From assembly GCF_002499975.2 (NCBI RefSeq), contig NZ_CP052766.1:1984001-2048000 (forward strand): DNA of 64,000 nucleotides. The letters are read 5' to 3'. The stretch comes from Alteromonas pelagimontana. GTDB lineage: Bacteria > Pseudomonadota > Gammaproteobacteria > Enterobacterales > Alteromonadaceae. This document shows positions 30,271 to 40,191 of this stretch, one piece after another. Each line of letters begins with the position of its first letter. Position 1 is the first letter of the stretch. A program made the translations under genes and the position numbers. The notes under the pieces were generated by a model. The model was given only the letters and a program-made list of their open reading frames with translations, was not told the DNA's origin and made no database searches.

Positions 30271-31368
30271 CTATAACAGTACCAAATCATCGCGATGAAT
30301 GACTACCTCTCCACTATCATAGCCTAAGGTTTCACCAATCTGGTGACTCTTTAGCCCTTTTATCTGTACTAGATCTTTCTCGTCGTACAGAGCAAGGCCC
30401 TTTGCCACCGGAATATTGTTGCAGCGAACCTCCACTGCATCGCCTGCTGAAAAGCCGCCGCTGACCGTGACAATACCAGAAGGAAGTAGTGATGCTCCCC
30501 GATCCACTATGGCCTGTTTCGCACCAGCATCAACATTGATTATCCCCCGCGTTTTTAGTGTGTGCGCAAGCCAGAGACGACGCGCTCGCTTGCTCGATTG
30601 AGTGGCAGTAAATAACGTGCCGACACTGCGACCTTCAGCGAGTGCATCAAAAACCTGACCGTTACGCCCATTTACTATCAACGTTTGAATACCGCTTTTG
30701 GTGCACTTATCCGCTGCTTCAATTTTGGTACGCATACCGCCGGTTCCCATTGCGGTGCCTGCGCCCCCGGCCAGCCCGTAAATAGCAGGAGTAATTTCAC
30801 TCACTTTGGGAATAAGTGTAGCATCTGAATGTTTACGAGGATCGGCGGTATAGAGTCCATCGATATCAGAGCAAATAATCAGCGTATCGGCATGGGCCAC
30901 CAGCGCGGTATAGGCACCCAGATTATCGTTATCCCCCACTTTGAGCTCGTTAACTGCCACGGTGTCATTTTCATTTACAATGGGAAGCGCCTGATGAAGC
31001 AGCAGTTCCCTTAGCGTGTTTTTGATATTGACGTAGCGCGTACGATCATGAAGATCGTCGGCGGTAAGTAGCACCTGCGCACAGGGAAAATCGAAAAAGC
31101 GCTGCCAGTTAGCCATCATCTGTGTTTGTCCGATGGCCGCCATTGCCTGCTTTTCAGCAATGGACGCCGGATGATGAATAGGAATTTTGCTGCGCCCAGC
31201 GGCCACGCTACCAGAAGACACCACAATAATTTCTTTGCCGGCCTCGCGACTGGCAGTAATAAAACGAGCAATAGGAAGCAGGTAGCGTGCACTGCACTGG
31301 TTACCTTCAGGAGCAATTAACGCACTGCCTACTTTTATTACAGCGCGTTGCCAGGAGAAGTTGTTCAT
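30271..31368 (-). CDS. proB: glutamate 5-kinase (ProB) with PUA domain
   Basis: 365 aa. The N-terminal amino-acid kinase domain (about residues 1-255) shows KVGSALI, VSSGSVAAG and FNENDTVAV-type motifs, here IVNENDTVAVNEL. The C-terminal PUA domain (about 275-355) is present, as in the long enterobacterial form. It phosphorylates glutamate on the side chain, the proline-inhibited first step. proB-proA forms an operon on the minus strand. Confidence 0.97.
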   Translation of the reverse strand: MNNFSWQRAVIKVGSALIAPEGNQCSARYLLPIARFITASREAGKEIIVVSSGSVAAGRSKIPIHHPASIAEKQAMAAIGQTQMMANWQRFFDFPCAQVLLTADDLHDRTRYVNIKNTLRELLLHQALPIVNENDTVAVNELKVGDNDNLGAYTALVAHADTLIICSDIDGLYTADPRKHSDATLIPKVSEITPAIYGLAGGAGTAMGTGGMRTKIEAADKCTKSGIQTLIVNGRNGQVFDALAEGRSVGTLFTATQSSKRARRLWLAHTLKTRGIINVDAGAKQAIVDRGASLLPSGIVTVSGGFSAGDAVEVRCNNIPVAKGLALYDEKDLVQIKGLKSHQIGETLGYDSGEVVIHRDDLVLL

Positions 31369-31626
31369 CGGGATGAGCGTTTATCTAGGAGAACAAAATC
31401 ATACGTCAAACCGAACAAAAAACAAACAGAGAAATCAGAGACTTCCGCTTTTTATTTTAATTTCAGAACCGGGAGGAACGCCTCACAAGGTTCGGTTACT
31501 GCCCAGCTGTCCAGATTGGTTTGCGGTGAAATCCGCTCTTATTACGGTTAAAAACTGGCATATCTTTACTTTTTACCTATAAAATGTCTGGTTTACGCCC
31601 CCTTTACCCAGTAGTAAGGAACCTGC

Positions 31627-34092
31627 ATGAGTAAACGCAATAACCGTCTGTTCTGGTTAGCTCCCGTTTTAACGGTGTTAATGCTACCCACCGCCAACGC
31701 AGCGATAAAACAAACAAAAGGCGACTTTGAAGATAAGTTCCGGCAACTTGATGAAGCCCTTCCTACACCGAACGTGTATCGAAATGCGGCGGGTGAACCT
31801 GGTCATAACTATTGGCAGCAACAGGTCGATTACGTCATTAAAGCCAAGCTTGATGAAGAAAAGCGTCGAATTGATGCAACCGAGACCATCACCTACCACA
31901 ATAATTCTCCTGATACGCTGAAATATCTTTGGATACAGCTGGATCAGAACAAATTCCGCGACGATTCCATGTCAGCGCTGACTACCACCTTTGGTGGCAT
32001 TGGCAACCGAGGTCCGGCGACAAAGTCTGCCAGCGAAGGCGAGCCTGCTCAACTGAGTTTGGATGCGCTGCGCCGGGAACAGTTTGTTGAAGATAATGAG
32101 CTTGGATACCAGATAAAGAAAGTGGCCCAAAAAGGTGGCAGCGAGCTACATTATACCGTTGTAGGCACGTTGATGCGGGTGGATTTGGCGACGCCTTTAA
32201 AACCGGGCACATCTACCAAGTTTGATATCAATTTTGGCTTTAACATTGTTGAAGAAGATGCCGTTTCTGCGCGTTCAGGTTATGAGCATTTTGCCGACGA
32301 TGAGCGCGAAGGCGGAAACGATATTTTCTTACTGGCGCAATGGTTTCCACGCCTGGCCGCTTACACAGATTACGAAGCCTGGACAAACAAAGAGTTCATT
32401 GGCCGAGGCGAGTTTACCCTTGAATTTGGTAACTATGATGTGAGCCTTACCGTTCCAGCAGATCACATTGTTTCCTCCACAGGAACGCTGCAAAACCCTA
32501 ACGATGTACTGTCAAAAGAGCAACAGGATCGTCTTGAAAAAGCGAAGAAATCTGACCGCACAGTATTTATCGTTACAGCAGATGAAGCGCTTGAAAACGA
32601 AAAGGCTGGTACCAGTAAAACCAAAACCTGGCGTTTTAAAGCCGACAATGTGCGCGATTTCGCTTGGGCATCTTCTCGTAAGTTCATGTGGGATGCCAAA
32701 GGATATGACCAAGGCGGAAACGACCAGCCATTTGTCATGGCAATGTCTTTTTATCCTAAAGAAGGCGGTGACTTATGGAAGAAATATTCTACCGAGGCGG
32801 TAATTCACACCTTGGAAGTCTATTCGCGCTTTGCCTTTGATTATCCTTATCCTGTTGCGCAGTCGGTGAATGGGCCGGTAGGTGGTATGGAATATCCCAT
32901 GATCACCTTCAATGGCCCGCGTACTGAATTACAGGATGACGGTTCTCGCACCTATTCGCTGTCTGAAAAGCGTTTCTTAATCGGTGTGGTGATCCACGAA
33001 ATTGGTCATAACTATTTTCCGATGACAGTAAATTCTGACGAACGTCAGTGGACCTGGATGGACGAAGGTTTAAACAGCTTCCTCGACGGCGTTGCCGGAC
33101 GCGAGTGGGATCCCAATATTCCATGGGGTGTGGAGCCAAGAGATATTACCGGTTACATGAAGTCATCGTCTCAGGTTCCGGTTATGACGCAATCAGACTC
33201 TGTATTGCATCTTGGTCCTAATGCTTACACCAAACCTGCTGTGGCATTAAATATTCTACGTGAAACTATCCTTGGCCGTGAATTATTTGACTTTGCCTTT
33301 AAAGAATACGCTACTCGCTGGATGTTCAAGCGTCCTACACCAGCAGATTTTTTCCGTACCATGGAAGAAGCATCAGGTGTAGATCTTGATTGGTTCTGGC
33401 GTGGCTGGTTCTATACTACCGATCATGTTGATATTTCTTTAGACCGCGTTTACAAGCTTCGCCTTGATACTAAAGATCCTGATATCGATTTAAACCGTCA
33501 GCGCGAATCTGAGCTGGAAAAACCATTGTCACTTACTGTTGAGCGCAATAAAGGCGAAGGCAGAAAGCTTTGGGTTGAGAAATTTGAAGATATTCGCGAT
33601 TACTACGACGATAACGATCAATACACCGCTACCAACAAAGATCGCAATACCTATCGCGATTTTCTTAAAAAGCTGGAGCCGTGGGAACGTGAAACGTTTG
33701 AGCGTGCTGTACGTGAAGACAAAAATTACTATGTAATGGAGTTTTCTAATCTGGGTGGGCTGGTTATGCCAATCCTGCTGGAAATGGAATATGCTGACGG
33801 CACTAAAGAAACCATGCGTATTCCTGCAGAAATCTGGCGACGCACGCCTAAAGCGGTCAGCAAGCTTATTGTTACCGACAAAGAAAAAGAACTGGTTAGC
33901 GTGGCTGTAGATCCGCGTTGGGAAACAGCCGATGTGGATGTAGAAAATAACTATTATCCTCGTCGTATCATTCCTTCGCGCATTGAAGCGTACAAGTCTA
34001 AGAAGAGCACAAGTCGTACTTCGATGGATTTGATGCACGACAGCACGACGGAACTAAAAACCGGTGACTCAGAGGAAGGCGATGACAACTAA
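31627..34092 (+). CDS. secreted M1 family metallopeptidase
   Basis: 821 aa. Residues 1-25 form a Sec signal (LAPVLTVLMLPTANA). The zinc site HEXXH-X18-E is complete: H457, E458, H461 and E480 (HEIGH … MDEGLNSF). The aminopeptidase exopeptidase motif appears as VGGMEYPM. The C-terminal half is the extended region typical of the large marine proteobacterial members, and the last 30 residues are acidic. ATG follows AAGGA. The downstream DUF6702 gene starts inside its 3' end, so the two are translated together. Confidence 0.92.
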   Translation: MSKRNNRLFWLAPVLTVLMLPTANAAIKQTKGDFEDKFRQLDEALPTPNVYRNAAGEPGHNYWQQQVDYVIKAKLDEEKRRIDATETITYHNNSPDTLKYLWIQLDQNKFRDDSMSALTTTFGGIGNRGPATKSASEGEPAQLSLDALRREQFVEDNELGYQIKKVAQKGGSELHYTVVGTLMRVDLATPLKPGTSTKFDINFGFNIVEEDAVSARSGYEHFADDEREGGNDIFLLAQWFPRLAAYTDYEAWTNKEFIGRGEFTLEFGNYDVSLTVPADHIVSSTGTLQNPNDVLSKEQQDRLEKAKKSDRTVFIVTADEALENEKAGTSKTKTWRFKADNVRDFAWASSRKFMWDAKGYDQGGNDQPFVMAMSFYPKEGGDLWKKYSTEAVIHTLEVYSRFAFDYPYPVAQSVNGPVGGMEYPMITFNGPRTELQDDGSRTYSLSEKRFLIGVVIHEIGHNYFPMTVNSDERQWTWMDEGLNSFLDGVAGREWDPNIPWGVEPRDITGYMKSSSQVPVMTQSDSVLHLGPNAYTKPAVALNILRETILGRELFDFAFKEYATRWMFKRPTPADFFRTMEEASGVDLDWFWRGWFYTTDHVDISLDRVYKLRLDTKDPDIDLNRQRESELEKPLSLTVERNKGEGRKLWVEKFEDIRDYYDDNDQYTATNKDRNTYRDFLKKLEPWERETFERAVREDKNYYVMEFSNLGGLVMPILLEMEYADGTKETMRIPAEIWRRTPKAVSKLIVTDKEKELVSVAVDPRWETADVDVENNYYPRRIIPSRIEAYKSKKSTSRTSMDLMHDSTTELKTGDSEEGDDN

Positions 34093-34612
34093 GTCGCGCC
34101 GTTTTTCTCTCTTTCAGCAGGGCCTGATGGTCCTGCTGATAGCTTTCTGCTCCAGCGTTTCGGCACATCAGATAAAATCTGCCATTACCACTGTGTTGTT
34201 CAATCCGCATACTGCGAATATTGAAGTAATGCATCGGTTTAATTTGCATGACTCTGAACATGCAGTAAAAGTTTTATTTGATAAAAATGCCGATATTCTT
34301 GATGACAAAGATACCCAAAAAGCCTTCGCCGAGTACGTTACTCACCGGTTTGCATTGCTAGACGCAGACGGACAGGAACTCCCGCTTTCCATTGTGGGCT
34401 TTGAAACAGAAGGAAAATTCTTTTGGGTTTATCAGGAAACCGCGCAACCCCCACAGCTTGAAGGGCTGGAAATTCGTCACGATGCTCTGCGGGATATTTG
34501 GCCTTCCCAAATAAATACGCTCAATGTGGAAGGTAACGGCCCCGTACAAACTCTGACATTTCAGGATAGCGCCACCTTGCTGGAAGTCTCCTTCGAAGGC
34601 CATAGCCACTAA
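34082..34612 (+). CDS. DUF6702-like exported protein
   Basis: 176 aa with an N-terminal signal (QQGLMVLLIAFCSSVSA, cleavage near residue 30). The mature protein begins HQIKSAITTVLFNP and is beta-rich, like the periplasmic DUF6702 family often found beside M1 peptidase genes. Function is unknown. A longer frame begins at GTG 34064, but ATG at 34082 has AGGAAGG just upstream and is chosen. It overlaps the 3' end of the M1 gene by 11 nt, supporting joint function. Confidence 0.75.
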   Translation: MTTKSRRFSLFQQGLMVLLIAFCSSVSAHQIKSAITTVLFNPHTANIEVMHRFNLHDSEHAVKVLFDKNADILDDKDTQKAFAEYVTHRFALLDADGQELPLSIVGFETEGKFFWVYQETAQPPQLEGLEIRHDALRDIWPSQINTLNVEGNGPVQTLTFQDSATLLEVSFEGHSH

Positions 34613-34692
34613 AGTCTTACAGACCATTCATTGACCCACCAGCCTGCCGTACTTCATTATGCAGTTAACATAATTAAGCTCAGGCTGGTTCT

Positions 34693-34965
34693 ATGACTGA
34701 CAGTAATCCGCAAGACAGCTTCGCAAATAAGAAAAATATTCTTTGGGTAATCCTTTCCGGGGCAATGGCACTGACTTTTGTCGTGCTTCTCTTTTTACCT
34801 TACAGTGGCACAGGCGGCGATACGCTTTCGGTGTATAGCGCCATGTTGTGGTGCGGATTGTTTGGCGCTGCCCTTTTCCGATATTTAGATAAAAACGGCT
34901 GGATCGGTTTTGCTGCTGGCAGCGTAGTAGGAATGGTGTTGCAAGTTATTTCAGCGCTATTTTAA
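34693..34965 (+). CDS. small membrane protein, 90 aa
   Basis: Not recognised. Three hydrophobic segments (about residues 17-35, 46-62 and 70-88) after a polar 14-residue N-terminus predict a small inner-membrane protein. It lies between the M1/DUF6702 pair and the ABC1 kinase gene, all in the same direction with short gaps, and may share their transcript. Confidence 0.65.
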   Translation: MTDSNPQDSFANKKNILWVILSGAMALTFVVLLFLPYSGTGGDTLSVYSAMLWCGLFGAALFRYLDKNGWIGFAAGSVVGMVLQVISALF

Positions 34966-35007
34966 TTCTGCCTTCGTTTATTTTCACAATGGGTATTGTA
35001 TACCACC

Positions 35008-36324
35008 ATGACCAAAGAGAAAGCAGGTAAAGCCATACCCACTGGCCGATTAAATCGTGTATGGGGACTCGGTTCTTTAGCGGGACGAATCGCAGGAAAC
35101 GTGGTTTCTCAGGGCGCAGGTAAAATGCTTAAAGGCCAACGACCGAAGCTTAGCGAACTGGTCTTAACTCTTGGTAACATTAAACGTATTGCCGATCAGT
35201 TAGCCAACATGCGTGGCGCAGCAATGAAAGTCGGCCAGCTTATTTCCATGGATAACGGCGATTTTTTACCTAGGGAACTTGCCGATATCCTTGCTCGGCT
35301 AAGAGATGACGCCGAACCCATGCCTAAACAGCAGTTGGTGACGGTGCTGAATAAAGAATGGGGCAGTGAATGGCAAGCAGAGCTTCTTTATTTTTCCTTT
35401 GCCCCCGTCGCAGCCGCTTCCATTGGACAAGTTCACAAAGCCATTACTCAGGATGGAAGAACACTGGCGATTAAAGTCCAGTATCCCGGTATAAAAAGCA
35501 GCATCGACAGTGATGTGGATAATGTAGCAAGCTTAATTCGCCTTGCCGGGGTAATGCCCGCAACTATGGATATTTCGCCAATTCTGCAAGAAGCGAAACT
35601 GCAGCTCCATCAAGAAGCAGATTATCAGCGTGAAGCTAAAATGTTGGCTGCTTATCATGCACATCTGGGTGAATCCGTGCATTTTCTTATCCCCCAGGTG
35701 TTTGAGGAACGCTCGACCGATGTCGTGCTGGCCATGGATTTTCTTCCCGGGGAAGATATTCAGACATTGGCAGACGCGCCGCAGGTGGTTAAAGATTCCT
35801 TGATGAGTGCGCTCATGGAGCTTTTCTTTCGAGAAGTATTTGAGTTTCGATTACTGCAGTCTGATCCCAACCTTGCCAATTACCGCTTTCATTCGCAGAC
35901 TAATCGTATAGCCTTACTGGATTTTGGTGCCACCCGGGAGATTTGTCCAAACATAGCCAATCAATACCAGCGATTACTCAATGCCGCGGCACATCAAGAC
36001 AAAGATTTGATGCGCGAAGCTGCACTGACTATTGGATTAATGAACCACACTCACACTCTGGAACAACAGGAGAAAGTGATAGCTTTGGGAATGGCTGCCT
36101 GCGAGTCTATTCAGGTAAGCGGACCTTATGATTTCGGCAATAGCGATTTGATGCAGCGCCTTCATGAAATGGGTACCTCCCTGACTTTAGAAAGCGATTT
36201 TTGGCATGTCCCTCCGGCAGACGCTCTATTTATTCATCGTAAACTAGGAGGACTGTATATGTTGGCCAAGCGGCTAGGGACGCGACTAAACATGAGAGAC
36301 ATTGCTTCGCCTTGGTTATCGTAA
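35008..36324 (+). CDS. ABC1/AarF (UbiB-like) family atypical kinase
   Basis: 438 aa. The ABC1-specific KxGQ motif is visible as MRGAAMKVGQLISM. The ATP-binding AIKVQYPG, the catalytic-loop equivalent QSDPNLANYRF and the metal-binding LLDFGATRE follow in order. Relatives act in ubiquinone synthesis or lipid homeostasis; this one lacks a C-terminal membrane anchor and is not the ubi-operon UbiB by context. TTG at 34996 is possible, but ATG at 35008 was chosen; neither has a strong Shine-Dalgarno. Confidence 0.87.
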   Translation: MTKEKAGKAIPTGRLNRVWGLGSLAGRIAGNVVSQGAGKMLKGQRPKLSELVLTLGNIKRIADQLANMRGAAMKVGQLISMDNGDFLPRELADILARLRDDAEPMPKQQLVTVLNKEWGSEWQAELLYFSFAPVAAASIGQVHKAITQDGRTLAIKVQYPGIKSSIDSDVDNVASLIRLAGVMPATMDISPILQEAKLQLHQEADYQREAKMLAAYHAHLGESVHFLIPQVFEERSTDVVLAMDFLPGEDIQTLADAPQVVKDSLMSALMELFFREVFEFRLLQSDPNLANYRFHSQTNRIALLDFGATREICPNIANQYQRLLNAAAHQDKDLMREAALTIGLMNHTHTLEQQEKVIALGMAACESIQVSGPYDFGNSDLMQRLHEMGTSLTLESDFWHVPPADALFIHRKLGGLYMLAKRLGTRLNMRDIASPWLS

Positions 36325-36335
36325 TTGAAAACCAC

Positions 36336-36437
36336 TTAGACGTCGTGAACTTTGAGGATCGCCAGACCGTTAAATAAAGATACAAAGGCGTTGATAAGCG
36401 CCACAATGAATTTATAAATATCGGATAAACCGATCAT
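36336..36437 (-). CDS. candidate 33-aa membrane microprotein
   Basis: An ATG-started frame of 33 codons in an otherwise empty gap, reading MIGLSDIYKF and continuing with a hydrophobic run (IVALINAFVSLFNGLAIL) that predicts one membrane helix. The tail KVHDV is polar. No good Shine-Dalgarno is seen, so expression is uncertain. The composition is that of a small membrane protein or type I toxin. Too short to be sure from sequence alone. Confidence 0.35.
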   Translation of the reverse strand: MIGLSDIYKFIVALINAFVSLFNGLAILKVHDV

Positions 36438-36580
36438 TTTGCGGCTTTGTTGGGTAGAAATGTTTTATAAAATAGTAGGTTGAGAATTGTTATGGGTAAA
36501 TTTATCTAATCATTATCCAACTTGCAGCAACATCTCTGTTAGTATAATAATTCAAGGGATCTATAAATGGTGGAGACATT

Positions 36581-37435
36581 ATGAGCGAAAATTCAGAAAA
36601 GCGCACAATAGCGCCGCATATAGTCATAATAGTTGCGGTGATTGTAGTCATAATTGCAGTATTGCTATGGCCAACAAGCGACGAACCAGACGTGACTAAG
36701 CCGGATAACTCTGCAGTCATTGAAGAGGAACCAATGGCGCCAAATGAGCCAGAGGCCTTCGCTCCTACCCCCACACCAGAACCGGTAGAAATAGATCCGA
36801 ATGCTGAAGTTGAGCCAATGCCGCAAACGCCACAAACGGATCCCGAGCCTCTGGATACCAGTGATGAAGCCATCAAAACGTCCCTTGATGACATTTCCGA
36901 ATCTGAGCAGGTTAATCGGTTACTCATTAACGAGGGCTTACTGCAACGCTTCGTCGTTTCCGTAACCAATGTTGCGAACGAAGAAGTCGCTGGAAATCTG
37001 CAGCCGGTTAAAGCTCCTGAGCAGTCTTTCCGCGTTTATAGTCAAGCTGATAAACAATGGATTGATGCAGCCAGTTACAAGCGCTATACCCCTTACGTGG
37101 AAATGCTTGAGTCTTTTGAAAATGACGCCTTACTCGGGTTGTTTAACAAGTATGAAGGTCAAATTCAGTCCAAATATGCTGAAATTGGCGACCCGGACAA
37201 GCCATTTAATGAAGTGATGGTTGAGGCTATTGACCAGTTACTGAATACTCCTGAAGTGCCAGTGCCGGTAGAAGTGTATTCTGATTCCGTTGCCTATAAG
37301 TACACAGATCCGCAACTTGAAAACCTAAGCGGGCCACAGAAGCAATTGCTCCGCACAGGGCCAGACAACATGCGTCGGATCAAGGCAAAACTTAGAGAGC
37401 TTAAAGATTTGCTGCAAGCAGATGGATCTGAGTAA
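36581..37435 (+). CDS. DUF3014 family membrane-anchored protein
   Basis: 284 aa. A single membrane helix (about residues 12-30, IVIIVAVIVVIIAVLLW) is followed by a proline- and acid-rich linker (about 35-95) and a periplasmic globular domain of the DUF3014 type. This points to an inner-membrane protein with its body in the periplasm. Function unknown. Its last 14 nt overlap the DUF1285 gene, a pairing that suggests co-translation. Confidence 0.82.
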   Translation: MSENSEKRTIAPHIVIIVAVIVVIIAVLLWPTSDEPDVTKPDNSAVIEEEPMAPNEPEAFAPTPTPEPVEIDPNAEVEPMPQTPQTDPEPLDTSDEAIKTSLDDISESEQVNRLLINEGLLQRFVVSVTNVANEEVAGNLQPVKAPEQSFRVYSQADKQWIDAASYKRYTPYVEMLESFENDALLGLFNKYEGQIQSKYAEIGDPDKPFNEVMVEAIDQLLNTPEVPVPVEVYSDSVAYKYTDPQLENLSGPQKQLLRTGPDNMRRIKAKLRELKDLLQADGSE

Positions 37436-37988
37436 ATTTAAACAGCAAATAGAGCGCGGTGCAGATGGCCGTGCTCTTCCCCCGGTAGAAAAATGGGATC
37501 CACCGTTTTGCGGCGATTTGGATATGCGAATCGCACTCGATGGTAGCTGGCATTACAACGGCACCCCGATTGGACGACATTCCCTGGTACAGTTATTTGC
37601 TTCGGTTTTGAAAAAGGAAGCGGGTAGCTATTTTCTTGTCACCCCTGTGGAAAAGGTTGGTCTGCAGGTGGAAGATGTACCGTTTATTATTACTGGCTGG
37701 CGTCAAAGCGACGACACACTTATTTTTGTCACCAACATGGATGATGAATTTACTGTCAGTCAGGACAATCCTCTTGAGTTAAGAGATCCCCCAGCGGCAT
37801 TGCGCTCCAGTGACGCATCGCCTATCCCTTATGTGAAGGTAAGGCGCAACTTATGGGGGCGTCTGCATCAAAACGTGTATTATCAACTTATTGAGCTAGC
37901 CGATCCTAAGCCCATGGCGAACGGGCAAACGTCTTTCGAAATGAAAAGCGGGCAATACCTCTTCTCTCTTGGCGCGGTGACGGTTTAG
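37422..37988 (+). CDS. DUF1285 family protein
   Basis: 188 aa, soluble, no signal peptide. The sequence GDLDMRIALDGSWHYNGTPIGR near residues 30-50 and the following VEDVPFIITGW match the two-domain DUF1285 family, whose role is unknown. ATG lies within the 3' end of the DUF3014 gene (14-nt overlap). Confidence 0.82.
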   Translation: MDLSKFKQQIERGADGRALPPVEKWDPPFCGDLDMRIALDGSWHYNGTPIGRHSLVQLFASVLKKEAGSYFLVTPVEKVGLQVEDVPFIITGWRQSDDTLIFVTNMDDEFTVSQDNPLELRDPPAALRSSDASPIPYVKVRRNLWGRLHQNVYYQLIELADPKPMANGQTSFEMKSGQYLFSLGAVTV

Positions 37989-38195
37989 CGTTTCATAAAG
38001 CACTATTTGCTCTCGTTGCAGCCTCGAAATCTTATGTTCCACTCACTAAATGTTACCTGAACTTGAAAACTTTTAGTAACGTGCTGGATAGCAATACCGA
38101 GAGTGCGCGCTATTCCGAGCTCAGGGGAATAAGTCGGTTAAATTTGTTTACTTTGCCCAAGCCATTACCTACAGTAAATTTTAGGTATTTTAATA

Positions 38196-39506
38196 ATGAT
38201 AAGAGATAAAAGAATGAGAACAACCTTAACCGCTTTGCTTTTATCCACCAGCTTAATATTGTTTTCCACCGCCACCTTAGCCGTTACACTCATTCATGCC
38301 GGACAAGCGTTTACCGGCGCATCCGAAACCTTACAAGACGAAATCACTATCGTTGTAGATGGAAACCGCATTGGAAGGATTGAGTCAGGTTTTGTGAAGC
38401 CTCAAAAAGGTGATTCAGTAATAGATCTTAAAGATGCGACAGTGCTACCCGGTCTGATGGATATGCACGTGCATTTATCTTCTCAAAACGGCGGTCCTCA
38501 AACTTACCTCGAACGCTTTACTCTAAATGAAGCAGACTATGCCTTGAACGCAGCTTACTATGCGAAGAAAACATTAATGGCGGGCTTTACCACTGTCCGT
38601 AATCTTGGCGATAGCTACAATGAAACAGTAGCCCTGCGTAATGCCATCAGCCGCGGCACCGCAATAGGCCCGCGTATTTATACGGCAGCAAAATCTATCG
38701 CTACTACCGGCGGACATGCTGATCCCAGCAACGGAATGGCAATGAATATTCGTCCGGATGTTGGCCCTGAACAGGGAGTAATAAATGGTGTTGCCCAAGC
38801 CAGGGAAGCGGTGAGACAACGTTATAAAGATGGTGCCGATGTCATTAAAGTTACCGCCACAGGTGGCGTGTTGAGCGTAGCAAAAAGTGGTCAGAACCCG
38901 CAGTTTATGGACGATGAACTGAAAGCAATCGTTGATACCGCCAACGATTACGGAATGACAGTGGCAGTACATGCCCATGGCGAGGAAGGAATGAAGCGTG
39001 CCATTATTGCAGGCGTCACCTCTGTTGAACATGGCACCTACATGACAGACGAGCTCATGGAAGTGATGAAAGAACATGGCACTTTCTACATTCCTACGAT
39101 TATGGCAGGCGAATTCGTTGCAGAGAAAGCCAAAATAGACGGGTATTTTCCTGACTTAGTACGCCCGAAGGCAGCAGCAATCGGACCGCTTATCCAAAGC
39201 ACTTTTGGTAAAGCTTATAAAGCTGGCGTAAAAATAGCCTTTGGTACAGACAGCGGTGTTTCGGCCCACGGTGATAATGCTCAAGAATTTGGATTAATGG
39301 TAGAGGCCGGAATGCCGCCAGCAGAAGCCATAAAGAGCGCCACAGTGACTTCTGCTAAACTCTTGAACATTAGCGCCGACATCGGCACGTTGGAAACTGG
39401 CAAACTTGCTGACGTTATTGCGGTTAAAGGTAATCCTTTGCAGGATATTCACGTAATGGAAAACGTAGTGTTTGTCATGAAAGACGGCATCGTATTTAAA
39501 CAATAG
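38196..39506 (+). CDS. secreted amidohydrolase (imidazolonepropionase-like)
   Basis: 436 aa with a signal peptide ([18 protein letters not shown]). The metal site of the amidohydrolase superfamily is complete: HxH in DMHVHLSS, a lysine in [10 protein letters not shown], histidines in VAVHAHG and VEHGTYM, and Asp in FGTDSGV. Close relatives are exported Xaa-Pro or Xaa-Arg dipeptidases that act on peptides in the periplasm. ATG at 38196 or 38214 could be the start; the second gives a more compact signal. Followed 9 nt later by a VTT protein gene. Confidence 0.87.
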   Translation: MIRDKRMRTTLTALLLSTSLILFSTATLAVTLIHAGQAFTGASETLQDEITIVVDGNRIGRIESGFVKPQKGDSVIDLKDATVLPGLMDMHVHLSSQNGGPQTYLERFTLNEADYALNAAYYAKKTLMAGFTTVRNLGDSYNETVALRNAISRGTAIGPRIYTAAKSIATTGGHADPSNGMAMNIRPDVGPEQGVINGVAQAREAVRQRYKDGADVIKVTATGGVLSVAKSGQNPQFMDDELKAIVDTANDYGMTVAVHAHGEEGMKRAIIAGVTSVEHGTYMTDELMEVMKEHGTFYIPTIMAGEFVAEKAKIDGYFPDLVRPKAAAIGPLIQSTFGKAYKAGVKIAFGTDSGVSAHGDNAQEFGLMVEAGMPPAEAIKSATVTSAKLLNISADIGTLETGKLADVIAVKGNPLQDIHVMENVVFVMKDGIVFKQ

Positions 39507-39515
39507 CGGAATTTT

Positions 39516-40109
39516 ATGTCTTTTCAGTCAAGGTTGAAAGAAAGAACCCATAAGCTGGTGAAGTCCAAGCATATGCTGACCAGTATTACGCTGGCTTCCT
39601 TTTTGGAATCCACCATTGTGCCTATTCCCCTTGAGGCTGTGCTAGTACCGCTTATGCAGGCTCGCCGGGATAAACTGTGGCAGATAGCCCTGATGGCTAC
39701 CATTGGTTGCGCTGTTGGCGCCTTATTTGGCTATGCGCTAGGTTACTATTTATTTGATGCCATCGGGGATTGGGTAATTCAAACCTTTTCAAGTCCCGAA
39801 CAGTTTGAACAGGTGAAGCAAAAAATGACAAACCAGGGTTTTTGGTTTGTTATGACGTTAGGTATTGCTCCTATTCCTTTTCAAATTGCCATGCTTGCTG
39901 CAGGTGCAACAAAGTACTCTATTCTTTCATTTGTATTGGCAACTATAATTGCGCGTTCCATCCGCTATTTTGGTCTGGCTCTTGTGGTGTATGTGGCTGG
40001 AAATAAAGCTGAGGAGCTCATTAAACGCTATAAAGGCTGGGCGATTTTAGCGCTTACACTGGCCGTATTATTGCTGTGGTGGTTATCGACACTTTTTAGC
40101 GGCGGCTGA
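39516..40109 (+). CDS. YqaA family VTT-domain membrane protein
   Basis: 197 aa with about five hydrophobic segments. The VTT (DedA/SNARE-associated) core is seen as FLESTIVPIPLEAVLVPL and, later, GIAPIPFQIAMLAAGATKYS, the paired re-entrant loops of the family. DedA relatives move lipids such as undecaprenyl phosphate across the inner membrane; the YqaA branch is uncharacterised. Close spacing suggests co-transcription with the amidohydrolase. Confidence 0.85.
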   Translation: MSFQSRLKERTHKLVKSKHMLTSITLASFLESTIVPIPLEAVLVPLMQARRDKLWQIALMATIGCAVGALFGYALGYYLFDAIGDWVIQTFSSPEQFEQVKQKMTNQGFWFVMTLGIAPIPFQIAMLAAGATKYSILSFVLATIIARSIRYFGLALVVYVAGNKAEELIKRYKGWAILALTLAVLLLWWLSTLFSGG

Positions 40110-40142
40110 AGATGGCTGAGAGAACTCTTTACTAATTTAATT

Positions 40143-40157
40143 TGATAATAATTCTCA
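40143..40157 (+). promoter_or_regulatory. Fur box
   Basis: TGATAATAATTCTCA matches the 7-1-7 Fur consensus TGATAAT-N-ATTATCA at all but one defined position. It lies 35 nt ahead of the next start codon, where it could block transcription when iron is plentiful. Confidence 0.7.
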
Positions 40158-40191
40158 TTTGCATTAGTTTAGATATCAGGAGGTGCAAGCG

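Noticed and set aside
31509..31526. Near-match of GTCCAGATTGGTTTGC to GTCCAAATTGGTTTGC near the integrase (44717), considered as a second attachment site
   Set aside because: A 15 of 16 match is expected several times by chance in a 64-kb window, and the position upstream of the M1 gene makes no sense as an island end.
33529..34038. 169-codon frame opposite the M1 peptidase gene
   Set aside because: Hydrophobic low-complexity product antisense to a conserved coding region.
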